A stretch of DNA of 64,000 nt from Bacillota bacterium (GTDB lineage: Bacteria > Bacillota > Clostridia > Lachnospirales > Lachnospiraceae), in assembly GCA_023439505.1 (NCBI GenBank), contig JAEXNR010000011.1:1-64000 (forward strand), read 5' to 3'. The position numbers and the translations under genes were made by a program. Of the stretch, positions 34,753 through 42,109 are shown one piece after another. Position 1 is the first letter of the stretch. Every line of letters begins with the position of its first letter. The notes beneath the pieces were generated by a model. It ran no database searches and was not told where the DNA came from. It saw only the letters and a list, made by a program, of their open reading frames with translations.

Positions 34753-36165
34753 CTAATTATTACTTGCAATCAGCTTCTGCTTTCCGATGCCCCTCATTTC
34801 AATGACAGGAACACCCTTTCCTTCAATATAATCTCTTGTGATGATAACGCGACCGATGTTATCATCCTTTGGAATTTCATACATAATGTCCAGCATCACA
34901 TCTTCCAAAATCGCTCTTAACGCTCTTGCTCCCGTCTTTTTCTCAAGTGCTTTCTCCGCAATGGCTTCCAGCGCCTCAGGGGCAAACTGCAGATCAACTT
35001 CATCCAGAGCGAGCAGCCTCTGATATTGCTTTAAGATGGCGTTCTTCGGCTCCTGCAGTACCTTTACCATCATATCCTTAGATAAACCTTCAAGAGAATA
35101 CATGATCGGTAATCTTCCCAGGAACTCCGGAATCATTCCAAATTCACGCAAATCTTCAACGGTAACCTTCTGCAAAATATTGATATCTTCATCATACTTA
35201 TCTTTCAGATCAGCTATAAATCCAATGGAAGACTGCTTATTCAGCCTTGCCTTTATTATTTTATCAAGATCAGGAAATGCACCGCCGCAGATAAACAGAA
35301 TATTCTCCGTGTTCACTGTTGTCAGCGGAACCATTGCATTTTTAGAGGATGCACCCACAGGTACTTCAACATCACTGCCTTCCAACAATTTCAGTAATCC
35401 CTGCTGAACAGATTCCCCGCTGACATCCCTGCTGTTTGTGTTGCGTTTTTTGGCAATCTTATCGATCTCATCAATAAAGACAATCCCCCGCTGTGCCTTC
35501 TCCACGTCATTATCTGCTGCCTGCAGCAGTTTTGAAATTACACTTTCAACATCGTCACCGATATATCCTGCTTCTGTCAGGGTGGTGGCATCCGTGATCG
35601 CCAGCGGCACATCCAATAACTTAGCAAGCGTCTTCACCAGAAAGGTCTTTCCACAGCCGGTAGGACCGATCATCAGCATATTGGATTTCTCGATTTCCAC
35701 ATCCTGATCCAGCCAGGAGCCAATTCTTTTATAGTGATTGTAAACAGCCACAGACACTACTTTTTTCGCATGTTCCTGTCCGATAATAAAATCATCCAGG
35801 CTCGCCTTAATCATATGGGGTGCCGGAATATTCTTTCTGTCAAAGGTTTCCTCCGGTTTTTTCATCTCTTCCGGCTTTTTCTTTTTTATTTTCTGATCTT
35901 TTGGTATCTCACTTTGTAAATTGGCATAAATGTTAGGTGACATTCCCATCATATTCAGATACGGATTATCTCCTTTGTTAATGGTGTCAAATGTCTTTTG
36001 CATACAGTCAGAACAGATGCTGATATTATTTGGGATATGAATCATTTTCCCGACTTTGCTCTCCGGACGTCTGCAAAGATAACAAATCTCCTCATAATCG
36101 TCCTCATGATTATGTTCCGGATGATTTGCAGTATCATCTATATAATTAAATTTATCATTGCTCAT
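34753..36165 (-). CDS. Divergent ClpX-type AAA+ unfoldase
   Basis: A 470-residue AAA+ protein. The N-terminal zinc-binding domain has Cys28, Cys31, Cys51 and Cys54. Walker A is GPTGCGKT (167-174; usual ClpX has GSGKT), Walker B GIVFIDEIDK (227-236), pore loop GYIG (200-203; usually GYVG) and an IGF ClpP-docking loop (314-316). The linker between zinc domain and AAA core (about 85-112) is Lys-rich and longer than in housekeeping ClpX. No clpP or tig is adjacent, as would be typical for the main clpX, so this may be a second copy. ATG at 36,165 follows AAGGAGG; the longer frame to 36,201 lacks one. Confidence 0.88.
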   Translation of the reverse strand: MSNDKFNYIDDTANHPEHNHEDDYEEICYLCRRPESKVGKMIHIPNNISICSDCMQKTFDTINKGDNPYLNMMGMSPNIYANLQSEIPKDQKIKKKKPEEMKKPEETFDRKNIPAPHMIKASLDDFIIGQEHAKKVVSVAVYNHYKRIGSWLDQDVEIEKSNMLMIGPTGCGKTFLVKTLAKLLDVPLAITDATTLTEAGYIGDDVESVISKLLQAADNDVEKAQRGIVFIDEIDKIAKKRNTNSRDVSGESVQQGLLKLLEGSDVEVPVGASSKNAMVPLTTVNTENILFICGGAFPDLDKIIKARLNKQSSIGFIADLKDKYDEDINILQKVTVEDLREFGMIPEFLGRLPIMYSLEGLSKDMMVKVLQEPKNAILKQYQRLLALDEVDLQFAPEALEAIAEKALEKKTGARALRAILEDVMLDIMYEIPKDDNIGRVIITRDYIEGKGVPVIEMRGIGKQKLIASNN

Positions 36166-36306
36166 AAAATTATCCTCCTTACGGTAGCTTCCCTCAGTCA
36201 CTGTTTCATTTGAATCAATTTCTACTTACGTTTTATCATGGCAAATAAGTGCCTTGCTGATTAGCTACATTATAGCTCATATGGGGGGGAGTTACAATAG
36301 GCTAAT

Positions 36307-36332
36307 CATAAAGGATTTATGAATCCTTTATG
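36307..36332 (-). repeat. Perfect 11-bp inverted repeat upstream of the ClpX-like gene
   Basis: CATAAAGGATT (36307-36317) and its exact complement (36322-36332) are separated by four bases. It lies about 140 bases before the ClpX-like start and has no T-run, so it may be an operator or leader hairpin. Confidence 0.7.
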
Positions 36333-36375
36333 AATTCAGCGTCCACATTGACATCTTTTTCAGACGTTTTCTCTG

Positions 36376-36420
36376 TAAGAAAAAGAAAGAAGAGCTGCGT
36401 TATTTTACAACAGCTCCTCT
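36376..36420 (-). terminator. Terminator of the HtrA gene
   Basis: GAGGAGCTG pairs with CAGCTCTTC around a 13-base loop. The minus strand continues TTTCTTTTTCTT. It lies 65 bases after the protease stop. Confidence 0.8.
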
Positions 36421-36485
36421 CTTAATATCGTCGTCCATATAATCGCTGTTATTTTAAACAGCTCCTATCTTGATATCATCCACAT
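36399..36485 (-). repeat. Imperfect 49-bp direct duplication at the 3' end of the HtrA gene
   Basis: GTTATTTTACAACAGCTCCT... at 36,399-36,438 recurs with small changes at 36,448-36,485. The second copy ends at the stop codon of the protease gene. The duplication includes the right arm of the terminator stem. Confidence 0.65.
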
Positions 36486-38062
36486 TAATCTGTATTTTCA
36501 GATGCAGGTCTATGCCCAAGCACCACCTTCATTACCTTCTCACCATAAGAACTGTCGGAGCTTCTCATATAGGTAATTGTAACTTCCGTACCGGCCCGCT
36601 GTGACTTAATATAATCTGCAAGCTGCTGAATTGAAGTAATCTCTACATCATTCACCTTCGTAATGATATCCCCTTTCAGGAGTCCTGCCTCTTTCGCCGC
36701 ACCAGTATCTAATTCTGAAATAAATACACCAATTGGCATATTATAGCTCTTTGAAATATCCTCTGTTACATCAATACCGCCGATACCAAGATATCCCTGC
36801 TCACCTGCTTTCAGAATTTCTCTGCTCATTAATTCATTAATGATTGGCGTTGCCTTTGATATGGGAATGGCGTATCCCATCCCTTCTACTTCATTGGAGG
36901 CATATTTAACAGAGTTAATACCGATTACTTCCCCGTTCATGTTCAGGAGCGCACCTCCGCTGTTACCGGGATTTATTGCAGCATCGGTTTGTAGTAAAAC
37001 CATCTTATTTTCATTATAGCCATCGGAAATGCTCACTTCCCGGTCTTTTGCACTGATATATCCCACGGTAACTGACTGACCATATCCCAATGCATTCCCA
37101 ATTGCAATTGACATCTCACCTACTTTAACATCATCCGAATTACCTAACTTAGCAATGGAAATTGCATCCAGCGTTTCTTTATCCAGATCCTTGACATCAA
37201 CGGAAATAACTGCCAGATCTGCTGTAGCATCCGTTCCTTTGATTACCGCTTCCGCTTCCTTGTCATTGATAAAGGTAACGGTAATCTTATCGGTTCCGGC
37301 AACTACATGATTATTGGTAGCAATTAACAATTCGTTCTCATTCTTACTTAAGATGATTCCCGAACCGCTGCCCTCAACCTCCTGAGAGAGATCCCTTCCA
37401 AACCAGGTATTTGGCTGTGTCGAAACACTGTTGATCGCAACAATGGACGATATCGTATTATTGACCATGTCACTGATGGCTGATTTGGATGCAGTCTTTA
37501 AACTCCCCTGCTGCGTGGAACTTATTTCATACTTTTTACCCGTATCTATTCCAAAGATATTACCGCTGCCTGCCAAATTCTCTTTGATATTCCCGGCGGC
37601 ATCAGGATTAAAATGATAAAATGCCGACTGAAAACTAACAAAGCTGATTGCACCGATGATACCAAAGCATACCGCTTTTGCAATAAACTTAACTCCCCTT
37701 TTTGATCTGTGTTTTTTGATTTTTTTCTCCCTGTTTTCCACATGGGGCGCATCATTCATTCCATAGTCTGGATTCGGCCAGGTATTGTTGGGGATATAGT
37801 TCCTTCCGTCGTTTGGATTCGGCCTTGTGTAGCCGGTTGAATCGTTCCTTCCATCACTCGGATTCGATCTTGTGTAGTTGGGGTTATCGTTCCTTCCATC
37901 GTTTGAATTTGGCTGGGTATGACTGGGATTATAGTTAGGTGAACCGCTGCCCTGCATCTGTTCTGCCCAAAAGCTGTATTGGGGAACCCGTGGCTTTACT
38001 TCCTGTTCCCTGGGATTATCATTCTCATGATTCTCCGGATTTATATGATTAAATTCTTCCAT
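36485..38062 (-). CDS. HtrA/DegP-like membrane-anchored serine protease
   Basis: A 525-residue protease. A cytoplasmic Asn/Pro-rich N-terminus with 15-residue repeats (about 45-104) precedes one membrane helix (about 126-146). An S1C trypsin-like domain follows with catalytic His252 (ATNNHVVAG), Asp282 (DATADLAVI) and Ser368 (INPGNSGGALL). A C-terminal PDZ domain (about 415-515: GYLGIGGID ... GLLKGDIITKV) binds exposed C-termini. The enzyme degrades misfolded proteins on the outer face of the membrane. GGGAG lies about 9 bases before the ATG. Confidence 0.95.
   Translation of the reverse strand: MEEFNHINPENHENDNPREQEVKPRVPQYSFWAEQMQGSGSPNYNPSHTQPNSNDGRNDNPNYTRSNPSDGRNDSTGYTRPNPNDGRNYIPNNTWPNPDYGMNDAPHVENREKKIKKHRSKRGVKFIAKAVCFGIIGAISFVSFQSAFYHFNPDAAGNIKENLAGSGNIFGIDTGKKYEISSTQQGSLKTASKSAISDMVNNTISSIVAINSVSTQPNTWFGRDLSQEVEGSGSGIILSKNENELLIATNNHVVAGTDKITVTFINDKEAEAVIKGTDATADLAVISVDVKDLDKETLDAISIAKLGNSDDVKVGEMSIAIGNALGYGQSVTVGYISAKDREVSISDGYNENKMVLLQTDAAINPGNSGGALLNMNGEVIGINSVKYASNEVEGMGYAIPISKATPIINELMSREILKAGEQGYLGIGGIDVTEDISKSYNMPIGVFISELDTGAAKEAGLLKGDIITKVNDVEITSIQQLADYIKSQRAGTEVTITYMRSSDSSYGEKVMKVVLGHRPASENTD
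37755..37934 (-). repeat. 45-bp in-frame tandem repeat inside the HtrA gene
   Basis: Units starting at about 37,755 (degenerate), 37,800, 37,845 and 37,890 encode variants of GRNDSTGYTRPNPND in the cytoplasmic tail. Each unit is a multiple of three, so copy-number change would alter tail length without breaking the frame. Confidence 0.8.
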
Positions 38063-38308
38063 TTGAATTCTCCCTTCTGTTACATTATCCTCTAACCTAT
38101 CTTTCTATTTCAATCTATAGTTTAACAATACTTTGTGTATAGAATGTGAAAAAAAGATAAAAAAAATATATTCGATGATCAAAAATGTAGTTTCATTATA
38201 ATGAAATAAAAGCAGGAAATGCGATGTAAGTCGATCTTTTTTCTCCAGTTTTTATACCTCTTTTAAGTTTATTTTAATAAGGGATAGAAATAATTAATAA
38301 AAATCCTG
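38063..38308 (+). other. AT-rich divergent intergenic region
   Basis: The gap between the divergent HtrA and sugar-transferase genes contains A/T tracts (for example AAAAAAGATAAAAAAAATAT near 38,150). No open frame with a ribosome site, RNA or repeat was recognised. Confidence 0.4.
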
Positions 38309-38337
38309 TTGTTGATTTCTCTAATATCATGTATTAT
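38309..38337 (+). promoter_or_regulatory. Promoter of the priming sugar-phosphate transferase gene
   Basis: -35 TTGTTG (38309-38314), 17-base spacer, -10 TATTAT (38332-38337), about 45 bases before the ATG. Confidence 0.65.
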
Positions 38338-38383
38338 AGTAAGGAAGTTACGGTAAAATTTCACGAATTTTTAGGAGTAGTTT

Positions 38384-39805
38384 ATGATAAAAGATAATCA
38401 AAAAATGTTAAATAAAATTCATATCCTTATGGATGCCGTTATGATTGCCATGTCCTACCTGCTGACTTATTATCTGAGATTTTTAAGTCCGCTGGCACGT
38501 CTTCCCTTTTTAAAATCGGAACGGGGTACCTACTACCCACTTGGTGTATATTCCATTAGTTTACTTTATCTGATCCCATTATACCTATTGGTATATTCTT
38601 TAGTGAAACTATATACGCCAAAGCGCAATCAGGGAAGATTGGTAGAGAGTTTTAACATCATTCTGGCTAATATTTATGCCATCCCCTTCTTTACCACTAT
38701 TCTCTATTTCCAGAGAGAGAAGGACATCTCCCGTGGATTTATCGCCTTCTTCTTTATAATTAATATTATTTTAGGTGTGACTTCCCGGGCACTTCTTGCC
38801 TATATTTTACGTATGGTCAGAAGGAAGGGATATAATCTGAAACATGTGATTTTAGTGGGTTACAGCAGAGCAGCCGAAGCTTATATTGATCGCATCTTTG
38901 CCAATCCCCAATGGGGATATTATATCCATGGTATCCTTGATGATCATATAGAAATCGGAACCATGTATAAGAAAGTTCCGGTAATTGGAACCATCCATCA
39001 TCTGGAAGCTTTTTTAACGAAAATGGACTTAGATGAAATTGCTATCACCATTAATATAAAAGAATATGAGAAATTAGAGTCCATTGTCGCTGTCTGTGAA
39101 AAGTCTGGGGTTCATACTAAATTTGTTCCGGATTATAATAATTTTATTCCGACAAGACCATATACAGAAGATTTATATGGGTTGCCTGTAATCAATATCC
39201 GTAATGTTCCGCTAAGCAATACCTATAATCGCATTATAAAGAGAATTGTTGATTTATTCGGTGCATCCGTGGCCCTGATCCTATTCTCCATTCCAATGCT
39301 GATTGTCGCATTCATCATTAAATTAACCTCACACGGTCCGATCATTTTCTCTCAGGTTCGTATCGGCAAGCATAACAGGGAGTTTAAAATGTATAAGTTT
39401 CGCTCCATGGAAATTCAGTGCGAAGGAGACGAGAAGAAAGCGTGGACAACCAGCTGCGATCCCCGGGTTACCGGTATCGGTAAGTTTATTCGTAAGACAA
39501 GCATTGATGAACTTCCTCAGTTACTTAATGTAATCAAGGGCGATATGAGTCTGGTGGGTCCAAGACCGGAACGTCCCTTCTTTGTAGAGAAGTTTAAAGA
39601 AGAAATCCCCAGGTATATGATCAAACATCAGGTTTCACCCGGATTAACCGGATGGGCTCAAATCAACGGATATCGTGGTGACACCTCCATTCGCAGACGT
39701 ATTGACCATGATTTGTATTATATTGAAAACTGGTCTTTGGGACTTGATTTTAAAATATTATTCTTAACCTTTTTTAAGGGCTTTATTAACAAAAATGCTT
39801 ATTAA
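38384..39805 (+). CDS. Undecaprenyl-phosphate sugar-1-phosphate transferase (WbaP/WcaJ type)
   Basis: A 473-residue polyprenyl glycosylphosphotransferase that starts surface glycan synthesis by loading a hexose-1-phosphate onto undecaprenyl phosphate. It has four N-terminal membrane helices, a Rossmann-like CoA_binding_3 middle (LVGYSRAAEAYIDRI) and a re-entrant helix near 275. The catalytic bacterial sugar transferase domain shows FKMYKFRSM, KTSIDELPQLLNV (Asp-Glu), GDMSLVGPRPE and PGLTGWAQINGYRG. It is the only plus-strand gene of the region and converges on the teichoic-type cluster, so it probably primes that polymer or a linked glycan. AGGAG lies about 8 bases upstream. Confidence 0.92.
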   Translation: MIKDNQKMLNKIHILMDAVMIAMSYLLTYYLRFLSPLARLPFLKSERGTYYPLGVYSISLLYLIPLYLLVYSLVKLYTPKRNQGRLVESFNIILANIYAIPFFTTILYFQREKDISRGFIAFFFIINIILGVTSRALLAYILRMVRRKGYNLKHVILVGYSRAAEAYIDRIFANPQWGYYIHGILDDHIEIGTMYKKVPVIGTIHHLEAFLTKMDLDEIAITINIKEYEKLESIVAVCEKSGVHTKFVPDYNNFIPTRPYTEDLYGLPVINIRNVPLSNTYNRIIKRIVDLFGASVALILFSIPMLIVAFIIKLTSHGPIIFSQVRIGKHNREFKMYKFRSMEIQCEGDEKKAWTTSCDPRVTGIGKFIRKTSIDELPQLLNVIKGDMSLVGPRPERPFFVEKFKEEIPRYMIKHQVSPGLTGWAQINGYRGDTSIRRRIDHDLYYIENWSLGLDFKILFLTFFKGFINKNAY

Positions 39806-39810
39806 GTATG

Positions 39811-39868
39811 AAAGAGGGATATGTTCCTCCCAACGTATTTCTACCTGGGAGAAAAATATCCCTTTTTA
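39811..39868 (+). terminator. Bidirectional terminator between the sugar transferase and polymer cluster
   Basis: AAAGAGGGATAT and TTCCTCCCA on the left pair with TGGGAG and ATATCCCTTTTT on the right. Flanking T and A tracts serve both strands, matching two convergent transcripts. Confidence 0.85.
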
Positions 39869-39889
39869 ATGATAATATTTTGATCAATA

Positions 39890-42109
39890 TTATTTTTTAA
39901 AGTATTTCGTTAACAACTGATCTACGGGCTGATGATCCAATTCAAGGAAAAATGCAGTCCTTTCCCTTTTATCTGCGATGGGTTTTTTATGATTTTTAAT
40001 GAAGATTGACTCTATATTACTTTCTTTAAATTTCATAACGTGATTTATTTTCTCCCAGATTTCCATTCCCTTAGAATTATTCACCATAACCAGGTTGACA
40101 CCCTTATTGTCATTTAATTCTGGTGCTGCTTTCCCGATTCCCCAGCAGTCTCCAATGGTAAAATCTCCTGTCCGGTTATCATAAACATAGTTACAATTTG
40201 TGCAAACAGGTCTTGTGATATAGTCATTCAGGAATGCCCTGTAATAGAGGTTATCAGCGGTTACCTCAGATTGTTTTGAACCGTTTTCCAGAGTAACGAT
40301 AAAATCGCTGTCACCGGGCTTCCAGCCTTTGTTTTTGTCTCTGAATACAATATTTACCACCCTGGAATGATACTTTTCATTCAGATGTTTGACAAACTGT
40401 CTGAATATCTTGGGAGAGGGTACGGAATGACACAATATTTCACATAGGATCAGATTTTCATATTCTTTTGTAAGATAAGACCTCAGACCGGCACATTCGC
40501 AGGGAAGTCCGGAATAAAGGACATATTTCCCTTGCTTTAATAGTTCTTTTATCCTCGGAAAGATATGATCAAAGTCACTCTTTACATATTTCGAGCCGCG
40601 AAATGCATTTACCTCTTCCATTGTCTGTGCAATATCAGAGATCACATTCATATTTTCATCATAGCGGACACCCACAACAAATCCCTTTTTTTCTTCAATG
40701 ATATACTTAGCCAGAGCAGGGAAAACCGCACCTGAACTGCTGTTTTTGCGAATATCGTTTTCCTGATGATATGCACAGTAGGATTTCGGATAGGATTGCG
40801 CATACACTGTCTTACTGTCCTTGTTTCTGATACAGGTCTTATGACACAGTCCGCAGTCAATACATTTGCTCTTATCAACCACAGGATAGAAGAAGCCTTC
40901 TTTGTCCTCCTCCATTTGAATAGCGGCTACGGGGCAAATCTCCTTACAGGCATAGCAGCCATAACACTGTTCCTTGGTGATTCCCGTTGGGCATTGTACC
41001 ATATCATATTTATCTGACAACCCCAGAGACTTTACCAAAAATTCAGTTGAAGATTTCATCAGTTTATGAATTCTCTTTCTTAACTTCTCCGGATCTTCAA
41101 TCTGAAACATATTGAATTCTTTGAACTCCGCAATATTGTACAAAATATGTGACTGCAATTTCAATTCTGTCAACAGGTCCACCGTTCGGCTTCCGGTGTC
41201 GGAATGCAGCATAGATACAAAGGGTCTTTCATAGATAATGGAGAAAACTGTTCCATGAAAGGAATTGGTAATCACATAGGAAGCACCTTCGATGAGCCCG
41301 ATAAATTCCCCCGCATGTTCCGTATAAAAGGGAGGAAGTTCATTTTTGAATCCACGGGTAGGTCTTCTTTGTATCAGGGGAATTCCAAGGGCAATGGAAA
41401 TCTGATTGGCCAGTGCAATCACCTGCTCATTTCTTTCAATCATATAAACAAGAATATAAGGATCCCTGATCTTGCTTGGTACCTTGATCTCCTCATAATC
41501 ATCCTTTTGTAACAATAATGTAGGATCAAGCACAATATCAACCGGACGATCCGTCAGATCCTTAACCGCAGCGGCTATACTTCTTTCACGTACCGATATT
41601 GATGTAAATGATTCCAGTGCCCTGCGAAAATCTACCTTATACCTTGGCTGAATATAGTCACTTCCGACACTGGCGGCATAGGCAATTCGTTTCTTTCCGG
41701 GCTCTGAAAACTCCAAAAAAAAGGTCGGGTCATATCCGCCGGAATGTTCTACATTCCACACCTGGTCACTTCCGACGATATAGGCATCCAAATCAAGATT
41801 CGCGTCCTTTAATTCCTGGTAGGTTCTGAAATCGCCAATCAGGTTAAAGTTCTTTTTTAAAAATTCCTGAAAACGGTCATATCGGGCTAAGCTTACCGGA
41901 TTATTCATTGTAATACGAAGTCGTTTTAGACTTCTCTTTATTCCCCTTGAACCTTCCATGGGATCATATAAATTATCAATAATGTCCGGATGATAATGAA
42001 TGACACCTGCATCCAGTCCATACTCCCTTAATACCTTTTGTAATGCCCAGGTCTGAAGGGTGGCTCCGTAATTATTGGCACTATGAAATGTGATGACTCC
42101 GACCTTCAT
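39890..42109 (-). CDS. Polysaccharide pyruvyl transferase fused to a ferredoxin/FrhB-like domain
   Basis: A 739-residue fusion. Residues 1-330 form a polysaccharide pyruvyl transferase domain (GVITFHSANNYGATLQ, IVGSDQVWN, ITNSFHGTVFS). Then come two [4Fe-4S] ferredoxin motifs: Cys382/385/388/392 and Cys416/419/422/426. Residues about 435-735 match the coenzyme F420 hydrogenase/dehydrogenase beta-subunit family (SSSGAVFPALAKYI, SGLPCECAGLRSY). The two halves are often neighbouring genes in surface-polysaccharide loci; here they are one chain. The transferase half would add pyruvate ketals from PEP. The redox half's role is unknown. It overlaps the upstream gene by 29 bases and is last in the cluster. 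Confidence 0.88.
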   Translation of the reverse strand: MKVGVITFHSANNYGATLQTWALQKVLREYGLDAGVIHYHPDIIDNLYDPMEGSRGIKRSLKRLRITMNNPVSLARYDRFQEFLKKNFNLIGDFRTYQELKDANLDLDAYIVGSDQVWNVEHSGGYDPTFFLEFSEPGKKRIAYAASVGSDYIQPRYKVDFRRALESFTSISVRERSIAAAVKDLTDRPVDIVLDPTLLLQKDDYEEIKVPSKIRDPYILVYMIERNEQVIALANQISIALGIPLIQRRPTRGFKNELPPFYTEHAGEFIGLIEGASYVITNSFHGTVFSIIYERPFVSMLHSDTGSRTVDLLTELKLQSHILYNIAEFKEFNMFQIEDPEKLRKRIHKLMKSSTEFLVKSLGLSDKYDMVQCPTGITKEQCYGCYACKEICPVAAIQMEEDKEGFFYPVVDKSKCIDCGLCHKTCIRNKDSKTVYAQSYPKSYCAYHQENDIRKNSSSGAVFPALAKYIIEEKKGFVVGVRYDENMNVISDIAQTMEEVNAFRGSKYVKSDFDHIFPRIKELLKQGKYVLYSGLPCECAGLRSYLTKEYENLILCEILCHSVPSPKIFRQFVKHLNEKYHSRVVNIVFRDKNKGWKPGDSDFIVTLENGSKQSEVTADNLYYRAFLNDYITRPVCTNCNYVYDNRTGDFTIGDCWGIGKAAPELNDNKGVNLVMVNNSKGMEIWEKINHVMKFKESNIESIFIKNHKKPIADKRERTAFFLELDHQPVDQLLTKYFKK

